This document shows, piece by piece, positions 1 through 6,990 of a DNA stretch of 27,436 nt (within the stretch, counting starts at the first letter, position 1; the number at the start of each line of letters is the position of its first letter). Source of the DNA: an uncultured Collinsella sp. (GTDB lineage: Bacteria > Actinomycetota > Coriobacteriia > Coriobacteriales > Coriobacteriaceae); contig CATZKS010000013.1 in assembly GCA_958421035.1 (NCBI GenBank), forward strand, positions 1 through 27,436. The letters are read 5' to 3'. A program made the translations under genes and the position numbers. The notes under the pieces are model-generated. The model was not told the DNA's origin. It saw only the letters and a list, made by a program, of their open reading frames with translations, and did no database searches.

Positions 1-480
1 TCTGCCGGTTTTGAGGGCACGGGCTGGGAGAAACGCGGCGACCGTCACGGCACCTTTGGCTCGGGCATGGGCTCGGATATGTACGGCGGCAAGGTGTTTG
101 GTTCGCATACGCGCTCGACCGGCGGTTCCGGTTCGCGCGGTGGATCGAGTTTTGACGATTTCTTTGGCGGCAGCAGCTACGGGACCGAGCGCCATCGTGG
201 GGTCTCGCCCGACGCCGGCCGTGTTGCCTCGACCTTTGGTTCGGGTGCGCCGCGAGCCAAAAAGCCGTCATCTAAGGTGTCGCCGACAGTGGAGCGCAAG
301 GTCGATCGCGCTAGCGCGTCGCAGGACTTTGCCGCAGGCGATACCGTGAGCCACAAGACCTTTGGCACGGGTACCGTGATCTCGGTCGTCGGAGACATGA
401 TCGAGGTTCAATTCGAAAAGACCGGCCAGACCAAAAAGCTTATGAAGGGCTTTGCTCCAATTGTCAAGCTGAATGCCTAG
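1..480 (+). CDS. pcrA: ATP-dependent DNA helicase PcrA/UvrD, C-terminal end (partial)
   Basis: The frame is open from the first base of the window and stops at 478-480, so only the last 159 residues of a longer protein are present. The first two thirds is a Gly/Ser-rich low-complexity linker. The last 50 residues (GDTVSHKTFGTGTVISV, then a beta-strand stretch and KGFAPIVKL) match the small Tudor-like C-terminal domain of PcrA/UvrD, which in that family contacts RNA polymerase. The 3'-5' superfamily 1 helicase works in nucleotide excision repair and in removing stalled complexes. The motor domains lie upstream of the window, so the assignment rests on the tail alone, but the tail is characteristic. 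Confidence 0.82.
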   Translation, partial: SAGFEGTGWEKRGDRHGTFGSGMGSDMYGGKVFGSHTRSTGGSGSRGGSSFDDFFGGSSYGTERHRGVSPDAGRVASTFGSGAPRAKKPSSKVSPTVERKVDRASASQDFAAGDTVSHKTFGTGTVISVVGDMIEVQFEKTGQTKKLMKGFAPIVKLNA

Positions 481-494
481 CTGCGAGGTTGACC

Positions 495-609
495 GGGCGC
501 GCCGGGGGCTTTGGTCGCCTGCTCGGGCAGTCCTGCTCGCACGGAGAGCACATTAAGTGCTCTCCGGCTCGTGCGGAACTCGCGATCGACCAAAGCCCCC
601 GGCGCGCCC
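495..609. repeat. Large intergenic inverted repeat with 23-bp perfect arms
   Basis: Positions 495-517 and 587-609 are perfect reverse complements over 23 bp. Inside them 543-551 and 557-565 form a second perfect 9-bp hairpin with a 5-nt loop (attaa). Further partial pairing lies between (539-542 with 571-574). The whole could fold as one long interrupted hairpin of about 115 nt. Short ORFs crossing it have no ribosome binding site and are not credible genes. It may be a mobile palindromic repeat or a structured 3' end of the pcrA transcript; a true terminator follows at 709. Confidence 0.7.
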
Positions 610-708
610 TCTTCCTTGTGGCGTTTTGGCCTGCAGCTTGCGAACGTTGCTCTGCTCGTCCGCTTTTTGATTTGGAGAACCGGGTGGGCTGAAATGTAGA
701 TACGAGTA

Positions 709-740
709 GGGGCTCCTCCGTTGATGAACGGGGGAGCCCC
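709..740 (+). terminator. Intrinsic terminator between convergent pcrA and manA
   Basis: A 14-bp stem (709-722 with 727-740, one G-T wobble) and a GATG loop are followed by a T-rich run on the plus strand. It ends the pcrA transcript. As it sits only 28 bp beyond the manA stop codon on the other strand, the same hairpin may also stop manA transcription, although the T-run is weak in that direction. Confidence 0.75.
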
Positions 741-767
741 TTGTTTCGTTTTGGTTGTTGTTGTGAC

Positions 768-1706
768 CTAGAGGTGGCTGATGATCAGTTCCATCTTGCC
801 TTCGAGGTCGATGGAGCTGACGGTGCTGGGGGCCAGCAGGTGGCTTCCCTTGCGGACGGGGTCGCCGCAGATGGTGCCTTCGCCGTCGATGACCGACAGA
901 CACATGAAGGGCCAGCGCTGCTCCAAGGTCTTGCTGCCGTCGACGCGCACGCGATCGACGGTGTAGCAGGGGTTGGACTCGAGCTCGGTCACGCCGTCCA
1001 CCTCGGGCGCGGTCACGGTACCATCGACCGGGGCCTGGACGTCAAAGTCGATGCAGTCGAGGCTCTGCTTAATGTGCAGCGGGCGCAGTTTGCCGTCGGT
1101 GCCCGGGCGATCATAGTCGTACAGACGATACGTCACGTCGCTCGACTGCTGCGTTTCCAAAATGAGCGTGCCGGCCTTGATGGCGTGAACGGTACCGGAA
1201 TCAATCTGGAAAAAGTCGCCCTTGTGGATCGGTAGTACGTTGAGCATGTCGTCCCAGCGGCCGTCCTTGATCATCTGTGCGGCCTCTGTGCGGTCTTTAG
1301 CACGCTGGCCGACGATGATCGTGGCGCCGGGCTCGCAATCCAGCACGTACCAGCACTCGGTTTTACCCAGGCTGCCGTTCTCGTGCTCGGCGGCGTACTC
1401 GTCGTTGGGATGAATCTGGATCGAAAGGTCGTCCTTGGCGTCCAGAATCTTGATGAGCAGCGGGAACTCCTTGCCCTCGCAGTTGCCAAAGAGCTCGCGG
1501 TGCTCGGCCCACAGCCACGACAGCGTGTGGCCGGCGTACGGTCCCTCCGCAATCTGGCAGTCACCGTTGGGATGGGCCGAGATGGCCCAGCACTCACCGA
1601 TGGGACCTTCGGGAATGTCGTAACCAAATACGGTTTCGAGCTGGCGGCCACCCCAGATCTTCTCGTGGAAGATCGGCGTCAGTTTAATCAAATCGGACAT
1701 ATTCAT
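768..1706 (-). CDS. manA: Mannose-6-phosphate isomerase, class I
   Basis: This zinc enzyme interconverts mannose 6-phosphate and fructose 6-phosphate in the cytoplasm, feeding mannose into glycolysis or supplying mannose phosphates for glycans. The 312-residue product begins with the family's LTPIFHEKIWGG block. The metal ligands are visible as Q97 and H99 (IQIHPND), E117 (KTECWY) and H174 (GTVHAI). The length fits the short bacterial type I form. The first ATG (1704-1706) directly abuts a GGGGG ribosome binding site; the ATG two codons later (1698-1700) has about 7 nt spacing and is the likelier start. It lies 68 bp downstream of a GntR-type regulator on the same strand and is probably cotranscribed with it. 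Confidence 0.93.
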   Translation of the reverse strand: MNMSDLIKLTPIFHEKIWGGRQLETVFGYDIPEGPIGECWAISAHPNGDCQIAEGPYAGHTLSWLWAEHRELFGNCEGKEFPLLIKILDAKDDLSIQIHPNDEYAAEHENGSLGKTECWYVLDCEPGATIIVGQRAKDRTEAAQMIKDGRWDDMLNVLPIHKGDFFQIDSGTVHAIKAGTLILETQQSSDVTYRLYDYDRPGTDGKLRPLHIKQSLDCIDFDVQAPVDGTVTAPEVDGVTELESNPCYTVDRVRVDGSKTLEQRWPFMCLSVIDGEGTICGDPVRKGSHLLAPSTVSSIDLEGKMELIISHL

Positions 1707-1774
1707 ACCCCCATTATGTTGCGCGGGCGTTGCACAAAACAGCTCAAAACGAGCGCCCGCGTGACTACAAAAAC

Positions 1775-2494
1775 TTATGCCAACGTTACGTTGTGCAACT
1801 CAAAGCGATCGCCAACGTTGCGCGAGATCGAATACTCAAAGGCGGCGCCGCTGTCCAAAAAGCCAATCTGGGTGAGCTCGAGCAGGGGAGAGCCAAGTTT
1901 GGTGTCCAGACGCTCGGCTTCTTCCTCGGTTGCTGCCACGGCGCGAATGGTACGGTGGAAGCTCGAAATCTTCAGCCCACATTGCTCGCGGATGAAGCGG
2001 TAGACCGATCCGTACAGGTCCTTCTTTTTAAGGCCTGGAATCAGCTCGAGGGGCATGTAGGTGTACTCGATAACGATGGGCTTCTCATCGGCCTGACGCA
2101 CGCGCACGACGTGATAGGCAAAGTCATCCTCGGCAATTCCCAGCTGGGCTGCGATGTCCGCTGGTGGATTAACGATCGAGAAATCGTAGACCACCGAGGT
2201 CACCTTCTCCCCGCGATGCTCATACGAAAAACCCTGGGTACGGTCGTTTTTGCCCTGGAAAAACGCCTGGCCGGGAAGCCCCGCCGTGTCCTTAACGTAG
2301 GTACCCGATCCACGCCGGCTGGTAATAAGACCTTCTTCGGTGATTTGTTCAATAGCTCGTTTGACGGTGATTTTGGAAACGTTATAGAGCTTGCAGAACT
2401 CAACGACGGTAGGAAGCTTGTCGCCCGGTTTAAGAGCGCCATCCTCGATAGTGCGACGAATATCTGCAGCTATCGCTTCGTATTTGGGAATCAT
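1775..2494 (-). CDS. GntR family (HutC/UTRA type) transcriptional regulator
   Basis: The 239-residue protein has an N-terminal winged helix-turn-helix (about 1-70; KPGDKLPTVVEFCKLYNVSKITVKRAIEQI, then the wing SRRGSGTYV) and a C-terminal UTRA effector domain (about 90-235), the layout of HutC-type regulators such as DasR and YvoA, which bind phosphorylated sugars. A strong AAGGAGG ribosome binding site sits 5 nt before the ATG. It is followed by manA and lies opposite a ROK sugar kinase, so an effector such as a hexose phosphate and control of manA or the kinase is a reasonable inference. The exact ligand cannot be read from the sequence. Confidence 0.92.
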   Translation of the reverse strand: MIPKYEAIAADIRRTIEDGALKPGDKLPTVVEFCKLYNVSKITVKRAIEQITEEGLITSRRGSGTYVKDTAGLPGQAFFQGKNDRTQGFSYEHRGEKVTSVVYDFSIVNPPADIAAQLGIAEDDFAYHVVRVRQADEKPIVIEYTYMPLELIPGLKKKDLYGSVYRFIREQCGLKISSFHRTIRAVAATEEEAERLDTKLGSPLLELTQIGFLDSGAAFEYSISRNVGDRFELHNVTLA

Positions 2495-2605
2495 GGAACC
2501 TCCTTTCCAACCTGATTGAGTATAAAAGAAAGTATAGTTAACACCTAAGTATCTCTATTGAGTTATTGAAAAGTTCGAGAAAGATAGAATTAAAAGTCGC
2601 CCCGC

Positions 2606-2634
2606 TTGAAAAATTAGAGCGTTTTAAATGATAA
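2606..2634 (+). promoter_or_regulatory. Candidate promoter for the ROK kinase leader
   Basis: TTGAAA (2606-2611), a 17-nt spacer and TGATAA (2629-2634) form a plausible but imperfect sigma70-like promoter. It would start an RNA near 2641, just where the nested stems of the leader begin. A competing downstream -10 candidate TACCAT (2791-2796) has no good -35. Confidence 0.35.
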
Positions 2635-2640
2635 ACGTCT

Positions 2641-2777
2641 GAGTAGTGTCGTGTTGAGAAATGATCGGTCCGAGGACGGGGCCGAACCGATATAACACCC
2701 AGCGAACCGAATCTCGTACTCTGCGCTTCCCCAGATAAAACCTGCCAAAACAAACCTGTCCTTTTTGGCAGGTTTTT
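2641..2777 (+). ncRNA. Candidate structured leader RNA (stems plus terminator) before the ROK kinase
   Basis: Three nested stems can be drawn: 2641-2645 with 2717-2721, 2651-2655 with 2694-2698, and 2664-2669 with 2686-2691. They precede a terminator hairpin at 2737-2777, with the kinase ATG 54 nt further on. This stems-then-terminator order is that of an attenuated leader or of an independent small RNA. The stems are short (5-6 bp) and were found by eye, so chance pairing is possible. The sequence does not resemble a riboswitch class that I know. Confidence 0.35.
2737..2777 (+). terminator. Intrinsic terminator in the ROK kinase leader
   Basis: The arms 2737-2750 and 2763-2776 pair perfectly over 14 bp (core CCTGCC/GGCAGG flanked by A-runs and T-runs). 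Because of these flanks it can work on either strand. No gene ends nearby: the gene to the left is transcribed away and the one to the right begins after it. It must therefore end a non-coding transcript or act as an attenuator. Confidence 0.7.
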
Positions 2778-2830
2778 GCCTTGGGAGCGGTACCATACAG
2801 GCAATGTTTAAACGAGAAAGGCGGGCTCCC

Positions 2831-3784
2831 ATGGAACCTAAGCAGTATTACATCGGCATCGACGTCGGCGGCACCTCGGTCAAGGAGGGTCTGTTCGATG
2901 AGGACGGAAACCTGCTTGCCAAGGCCAGCGTGCCCACGCCTCCCATCGTTGACGCTGCGGGCTTTGCCGCGGTGACCGAGGCTATCGACCAGGTGGTCGC
3001 CAAGGCCCAGATTCCGCGTGCCTTTGTGTCGGGCATTGGCCTGGCCGTTCCGTGCCCCATCCCGGCATCGGGCGATGCCAAGGTCAAGGCGAACATCGCC
3101 ATCAACCTGCCCGAGCTCAAGATCGCGATCCAGGAGCACTGCCCCGACGCGGTCGTTAAGTACGAGAACGACGCCAACGCTGCTGCTATGGGCGAGGCCT
3201 GGCTCGGCTCTGCCAAGGGCGTACAGAACGTGGTGATGGTCACCATTGGTACCGGCGTGGGCGGCGGCGTTATCGTTAACGGCGACGTGGTATCGGGCGT
3301 TGTGGGTGCTGGCGGCGAGATTGGCCACATGTGCCTGAACCCGGCCGAGGAGCGCACCTGCGGCTGCGGCGGCCATGGCCACCTGGAGCAGTATTCCAGC
3401 GCCACCGGCGTGGTGAGCAACTACCTTGCCGAGTGCAAGAAGGCGGGCGTCGAGCCCATCGAGCTGACCGGCCCCTCCGATTCCAAGGACGTGTTCCAGG
3501 CCTGCCGCGAGGGCGACAAGCTCGCGCTGGCCGCGGCCGATACCATGGCCGACTATCTCGGCCGTGCACTGGCGCTTATTGCCAACGTGGTTGATCCCGA
3601 GATGTTCCTCATCGGCGGCGGCGCCTCCGCTTCGGCCGATGTCTATCTCGACAAGGTTCGCGAGCACTTTAAGCAGTACGCGCTTTCCGCCTCGCGCGAG
3701 ACGCCCATTAAGGTCGCTTCGCTCGGCAACGACGCCGGCATCATCGGTGCCGCATACGTAGCCCTGCGCGCCGCCGGTAAATAG
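2831..3784 (+). CDS. ROK family sugar kinase (probable glucokinase)
   Basis: ROK kinases phosphorylate glucose, mannose or related sugars with ATP in the cytoplasm. The 317-residue product has the N-terminal phosphate-binding block IGIDVGGTSVKEGLFD, the ENDANAAAMGEAWLG block, the adenosine-site motif IGTGVGGG and the zinc-site region CGCGGHGHLEQYSS. In the zinc motif the third Cys found in most family members is His. The start is ATG 2831 behind a GAGAAAGGCGGG ribosome binding region; the frame is open further upstream but without family similarity. Next to manA and a sugar-type regulator, it fits hexose entry into glycolysis. Glucokinase is the usual call for this subgroup, but another hexose or an amino sugar is possible. 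Confidence 0.9.
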   Translation: MEPKQYYIGIDVGGTSVKEGLFDEDGNLLAKASVPTPPIVDAAGFAAVTEAIDQVVAKAQIPRAFVSGIGLAVPCPIPASGDAKVKANIAINLPELKIAIQEHCPDAVVKYENDANAAAMGEAWLGSAKGVQNVVMVTIGTGVGGGVIVNGDVVSGVVGAGGEIGHMCLNPAEERTCGCGGHGHLEQYSSATGVVSNYLAECKKAGVEPIELTGPSDSKDVFQACREGDKLALAAADTMADYLGRALALIANVVDPEMFLIGGGASASADVYLDKVREHFKQYALSASRETPIKVASLGNDAGIIGAAYVALRAAGK

Positions 3785-3786
3785 CT

Positions 3787-3828
3787 GGTGCAAGGGGGTC
3801 AGGTTACTTTGCACCAACATGGTGCAAA
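3787..3828. repeat. Short palindromic repeat of the GGGGTCAGG type
   Basis: GGTGCAA (3787-3793) can pair with TTGCACC (3809-3815), and TTTGCACC (3808-3815) pairs perfectly with GGTGCAAA (3821-3828) around a 5-nt loop. The segment between contains GGGGGTCAGGTTAC. It looks like a dispersed REP-type element lying between two genes, here just after the kinase stop codon. No terminator with a T-run was seen after the kinase. Confidence 0.5.
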
Positions 3829-3906
3829 AGGGACGGCCTTGGCCCCCATGCCTGCCCCAAATTGTGCCGTGCCCCTTCCGTCTGCGAAGGCTCGGCGCCA
3901 GCGTGC

Positions 3907-3912
3907 TACCAT
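3907..3912 (+). promoter_or_regulatory. Candidate -10 box for the pyrophosphatase gene
   Basis: TACCAT stands 38 bp before the ATG of the pyrophosphatase. No recognisable -35 box lies 16-18 bp upstream, where the sequence is G+C-rich. Similar -10 boxes (TATCAT, TATACT) precede other genes in this window. Confidence 0.4.
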
Positions 3913-3950
3913 AGCTACGTCCAAGTACACATATCAAGTGGAGGATATCC

Positions 3951-4874
3951 ATGGCAAACGTTCTTGTCTTTGGTCACCAGAACCCCGATAACGACGCCAT
4001 CATGAGCGCCGTCGTCCTGTCCCAGCTGCTCAACCAGGTTGAGTATGCCGGCAACACCTACGAGGCCTGCGCCCTTGGTCAGCTTCCGGCGGAGTCCGCC
4101 AAGCTGCTCGCCGACGCCGGCATTGCCGAGCCCCGCGTGATTGAGTCCGTCGAGGCCGGTCAGCTCGTCGTCCTCACCGACCACAACGAGTCCGCCCAGT
4201 CCGTCGCCGGCCTTAAGGACGCCACGGTCTTTGGCGTCGTCGATCATCACCGCATCGGCGATTTCGAGACCGCCGGCCCGCTGCACTACATCTGCCTGCC
4301 CTGGGGCTCCAGCTGCACCATCGTCACCAAGCTCGCCGACGTGCTCGGCGTTGAGCTTTCCGACGTCCAGGCCAAGCTGCTGCTCTCGGCCATGATGACC
4401 GACACGCTCATGCTCAAGAGCCCCACCACCACCGCTGTCGACCGCGTCGTCGCCGCCAAGCTCGGCGAGCAGGTGGGCGTCGACCCGGTCAAGTTTGGCA
4501 TGGAGGTCTTCCTCACCCGTCCGTCCGGCTCCTTCACCGCTGCCGAGATGGTCGGCAACGACATCAAGATGTTCGAGCCCGCCGGTAAGAAGCTGCTCAT
4601 CGGCCAGTACGAGACCGTCGACAAGAGCCGCGCGCTCGGCATGATCGACGAGATCCGTGAGGCCATGCGCGCCTACGCCGCCGAGAAGGGTGCCGACGGC
4701 ATTGTCCTGTGCATCACCGACATCATGGAGGAGGGCTCGCAGGTCCTGCTCGAGGGCGAGACCGAGGCTGCTCAGAAGGGCCTGGGCATTGCCGACGAGC
4801 ACGACGGCGTCTGGATGCCGGGCGTCCTCTCCCGTAAGAAGCAGGTCGCTGCCCCCATCATGGCCGCCTGCTAG
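3951..4874 (+). CDS. ppaC: Manganese-dependent (class II) inorganic pyrophosphatase
   Basis: This DHH-family enzyme hydrolyses pyrophosphate to two phosphates in the cytoplasm, pulling biosynthetic reactions forward. The 307-residue product starts MANVLVFGHQNPDNDAI. The metal ligands are visible as H9, D13, D15, D77 and the DHH motif D98-H99-H100, with D151 in the MMTDTLMLKSP block. The C-terminal DHHA2 domain carries the substrate-binding SRKKQ motif (294-298). No CBS or DRTGG regulatory insert is present, so this is the short, unregulated form. A GTGGAGG ribosome binding site precedes the ATG. The gene is monocistronic: its own -10 candidate lies upstream and a strong terminator follows. 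Confidence 0.96.
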   Translation: MANVLVFGHQNPDNDAIMSAVVLSQLLNQVEYAGNTYEACALGQLPAESAKLLADAGIAEPRVIESVEAGQLVVLTDHNESAQSVAGLKDATVFGVVDHHRIGDFETAGPLHYICLPWGSSCTIVTKLADVLGVELSDVQAKLLLSAMMTDTLMLKSPTTTAVDRVVAAKLGEQVGVDPVKFGMEVFLTRPSGSFTAAEMVGNDIKMFEPAGKKLLIGQYETVDKSRALGMIDEIREAMRAYAAEKGADGIVLCITDIMEEGSQVLLEGETEAAQKGLGIADEHDGVWMPGVLSRKKQVAAPIMAAC

Positions 4875-4893
4875 GTTTAGTTGACCGAACGCC

Positions 4894-4934
4894 ACGACCG
4901 GATCGCGGACGCCCCGCGCTCCGGTCGTTTTTTG
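4894..4934 (+). terminator. Intrinsic terminator after ppaC
   Basis: ACGACCGGA (4894-4902) pairs with TCCGGTCGT (4920-4928), with further G+C pairing inside, followed by six T residues. Confidence 0.88.
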
Positions 4935-4959
4935 TGCATGCGCCGCGTCGTCTCTTGGA

Positions 4960-5024
4960 CAGGCGTGCCCGTGCCGTTGAGCAAATAATGTTCAACCTGT
5001 GGTTCCGCTTTTCGGCCACGCCTG
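4960..5024 (+). other. Nested inverted repeats upstream of nhaA
   Basis: CAGGCGTG (4960-4967) pairs perfectly with CACGCCTG (5017-5024). Between them lie two smaller stems, GTTGA/TCAAC (4976-4980 with 4992-4996) and CCG/CGG around 5005-5014. As RNA this would be a three-way junction; as DNA it could be an operator. Whether it is transcribed depends on the promoter: a TAGGCT at 5043-5048 would start transcription only after it. Confidence 0.4.
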
Positions 5025-5071
5025 CGTGCTTGTCGTGCAGGGTAGGCTAGATGCAAGCGTAATACGTTAGA

Positions 5072-5107
5072 GCGCGGCGCCGCCACTTGGGCGGGCCGTG
5101 CTTTTTT
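5072..5107 (+). terminator. Terminator-like hairpin in the nhaA leader
   Basis: A G+C-rich, slightly imperfect stem (left arm from 5072, right arm 5091-5101) is followed by six T residues (5102-5107), only 33 nt before the nhaA start codon. The preceding gene already has a terminator at 4894-4934, so this hairpin looks like a transcription attenuator for nhaA. Confidence 0.5.
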
Positions 5108-5140
5108 AAGACGGGAGCTTTCCCGTGAAAGGAGCCGCCC

Positions 5141-6499
5141 ATGGCAGCAACCGAGCAGCTGTTCAACGTCCGTGAGCGCAAGCGCTTTGAACGCCACGAC
5201 ATTTGGGAGCGCATCGCCGAGAACGGCACGATTTCCGCCGCGGTTATGGTCATCGCCGCCATCGCCGCCGTCATTTGCGCTAATACCGATGCCTACGAGG
5301 CCATCCATCACTTTTTGGAGACCCCGCTGTATGTGGGTCTGGGCAACCTTACGGCCGGTCTTACCGTTGAACTTTTCGTCAACGACTTCCTCATGGCGAT
5401 TTTCTTTTTGTTGGTGGGCATTGAGCTTAAGTACGAGATGACGGTCGGCGAGCTCAAGAATCCGCGTCAGGCCATGCTTCCCATGCTGGCGGCCGTGGGC
5501 GGCGTTGTCGTTCCCGCCTGCATCTACCTGATCTTTAACCATGCCGGCGCCCGCAACGGTTGGGCCATCCCCATGGCAACCGATATTGCCTTTGCGCTGG
5601 GCGTGCTGTCGCTTTTGGGCAACCGCGTGCCCAACGGCGTGCGCGTGTTCTTCTCGACGCTCGCCATCGCCGACGACCTTATCTCCATCGCCGCCATCGC
5701 CATCTTCTACGGTCAGAGCCCCAATCCGTTTTGGTTGGGCGCCGCTGCGCTTGTGACCTGCGCGCTCGTGTGGCTCAACAAGACGCAGCATTACCGCCTT
5801 GCCCCGTATTCGGTACTGGGTCTGCTGTTGTGGTTCTGCATGTTCAAGAGCGGCGTACATGCCACGCTCGCCGGCGTCATCTTGGCCTTTACCATCCCGG
5901 CCAAGTGCGGCGTCAAGCTCGATAGCCTCACCGATTGGTTGGGCGAGTGCCTGCCGCTGCTTGATGACCGCTACGACGACGAGGCACACATCCTGGGCCA
6001 GCATGACTTTACCGTCTCGACCACCAGGGTCGAGCGCGTCATGCACCGCGTGACCCCGCCGCTCATCCGCATGGAGCGTCTGATCTCCACGCCGGTCAAC
6101 TTTGTGATTCTGCCGATCTTTGCGTTCGTGAACGCACAGGTTCGCCTAGTGGGCGTGGACATGAGCACACTGCTCACCGACCCGGTGACGCTCGGCGTGT
6201 ACTTTGGCATGCTGCTGGGCAAGCCGATTGGTATTTTTGGCATGACATTTACCCTGGTCAAGCTCAAGGCTTGCCAGTTGCCGCGCAACGTCAACTGGCA
6301 CATGATTGCCGGTGTGGGCATTCTGGGCGGCATCGGCTTTACGATGTCGATCCTCATCAGCGGCCTCGCTTTCCCGACGGCCGAGTTTGAGGTTCTTGCC
6401 GCCAAGGCTGCCATTCTTGCCGGTTCGGTCACCGCGGCCGTGCTCGGCATGATCTACATGAGTGTGGTCTGCAAACACCCCGCGCCCAAGAACGAGTAA
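5141..6499 (+). CDS. nhaA: Na+/H+ antiporter NhaA
   Basis: NhaA exchanges internal sodium (or lithium) for external protons across the inner membrane and supports salt and alkaline pH tolerance. The 452-residue protein has the family blocks MATDIAFALGVLSLLG with D148 (counterpart of E. coli D133), TLAIADDL with D178-D179 (counterparts of the transport aspartates D163-D164), and GGIGFTMSILI near the C-terminus. About twelve hydrophobic segments can be seen. It is longer than the E. coli protein (388 residues) because of an N-terminal cytoplasmic extension and a charged central loop (roughly residues 265-310). The start is the ATG behind AAAGGAG. A leader terminator upstream suggests regulated expression. 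Confidence 0.96.
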   Translation: MAATEQLFNVRERKRFERHDIWERIAENGTISAAVMVIAAIAAVICANTDAYEAIHHFLETPLYVGLGNLTAGLTVELFVNDFLMAIFFLLVGIELKYEMTVGELKNPRQAMLPMLAAVGGVVVPACIYLIFNHAGARNGWAIPMATDIAFALGVLSLLGNRVPNGVRVFFSTLAIADDLISIAAIAIFYGQSPNPFWLGAAALVTCALVWLNKTQHYRLAPYSVLGLLLWFCMFKSGVHATLAGVILAFTIPAKCGVKLDSLTDWLGECLPLLDDRYDDEAHILGQHDFTVSTTRVERVMHRVTPPLIRMERLISTPVNFVILPIFAFVNAQVRLVGVDMSTLLTDPVTLGVYFGMLLGKPIGIFGMTFTLVKLKACQLPRNVNWHMIAGVGILGGIGFTMSILISGLAFPTAEFEVLAAKAAILAGSVTAAVLGMIYMSVVCKHPAPKNE

Positions 6500-6516
6500 A
6501 AGCACAAACAAGTTTG

Positions 6517-6554
6517 AAAACGCCGCCCGTGAACACCGTCACAAGCGGCGTTTT
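6517..6554 (+). terminator. Intrinsic terminator after nhaA
   Basis: AAAACGCCGC (6517-6526) pairs with GCGGCGTTTT (6545-6554). The flanking A and T runs make it usable on both strands, so it may also end the small minus-strand gene at 6586-6840. Confidence 0.85.
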
Positions 6555-6581
6555 AGTCATTGGGGACGTTCTTAAATGACT
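6555..6581. repeat. Short palindrome of the GGGGACGTTC type
   Basis: AGTCATT (6555-6561) pairs with AATGACT (6575-6581) around GGGGACGTTCTT. The core GGGACGTT also occurs in the larger palindrome at 14017-14074, suggesting one family of dispersed elements. Confidence 0.45.
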
Positions 6582-6585
6582 AGGT

Positions 6586-6840
6586 TTATTCCACGGTGCC
6601 GTAGACGGCGCCCCAGCCGTGGGCGGCCAAGGCGGAGTTGAGCTGGTCGCAAAGCGATTGGCGGTCGTAGTAGCCGGGCGGCAAAAGGTTGACGATTTCC
6701 ATGAGGTCGGGCGCGAGGTCCAAGATCTCGGCCTGCACGATGAGATCCAGGCGGTCGATGGCGCGGCGGTCATAAAACAGTCCGTCGACCAGGCGCTGCA
6801 GGTCGCCGAATTCCTCGGCCTGGAACGATCCGTACTCCAT
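6586..6840 (-). CDS. Small conserved-looking protein of unknown function
   Basis: The 84-residue product (MEYGSFQAEEFGDLQRLV and on) has no signal peptide, membrane segment or metal motif. It is acidic and mostly helical by eye, with a LLPPGYYDRQSLCDQLNSALAAHGWG block near the end. I do not recognise a family. The start at 6838-6840 is chosen because AAGGAGG lies 5 nt upstream; an in-frame ATG ten codons earlier has no such site. Codon use matches the neighbours and the ribosome binding site is strong, so it is probably a real gene. It is transcribed towards nhaA, and the two share the terminator at 6517-6554. Confidence 0.75.
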   Translation of the reverse strand: MEYGSFQAEEFGDLQRLVDGLFYDRRAIDRLDLIVQAEILDLAPDLMEIVNLLPPGYYDRQSLCDQLNSALAAHGWGAVYGTVE

Positions 6841-6943
6841 AGTGCCTCCTTGGGCGCCCCACGCCGGCATGCGCGGCGATGTCGTAATTCATTGCGATGG
6901 ACTTAATCTATCACGGCTTCATACCGTTGCGGCAGTGGCGGTC

Positions 6944-6949
6944 TATACT
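6944..6949 (+). promoter_or_regulatory. Candidate -10 box for the aminotransferase gene
   Basis: TATACT lies 41 bp before the ATG. The region where a -35 would lie is G+C-rich and has no clear TTGACA-like box. Confidence 0.45.
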
Positions 6950-6990
6950 TAGACGAACTGCAACGTCCCGCTTCGCGAAAGGTCGCACCC

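Noticed and set aside
489..699. Two short plus-strand ORFs after pcrA
   Set aside because: Both run through the large inverted repeat, lack ribosome binding sites and have no recognisable product.
2641..2730. tRNA or T-box in the ROK kinase leader
   Set aside because: The stems do not make a cloverleaf, there is no T-loop GTTCGA motif and no T-box AGGGTGG-like sequence.
2624..3952. A 442-codon minus-strand frame opposite the ROK kinase
   Set aside because: Antisense to the kinase; no domain, and it would run through the bidirectional terminator.
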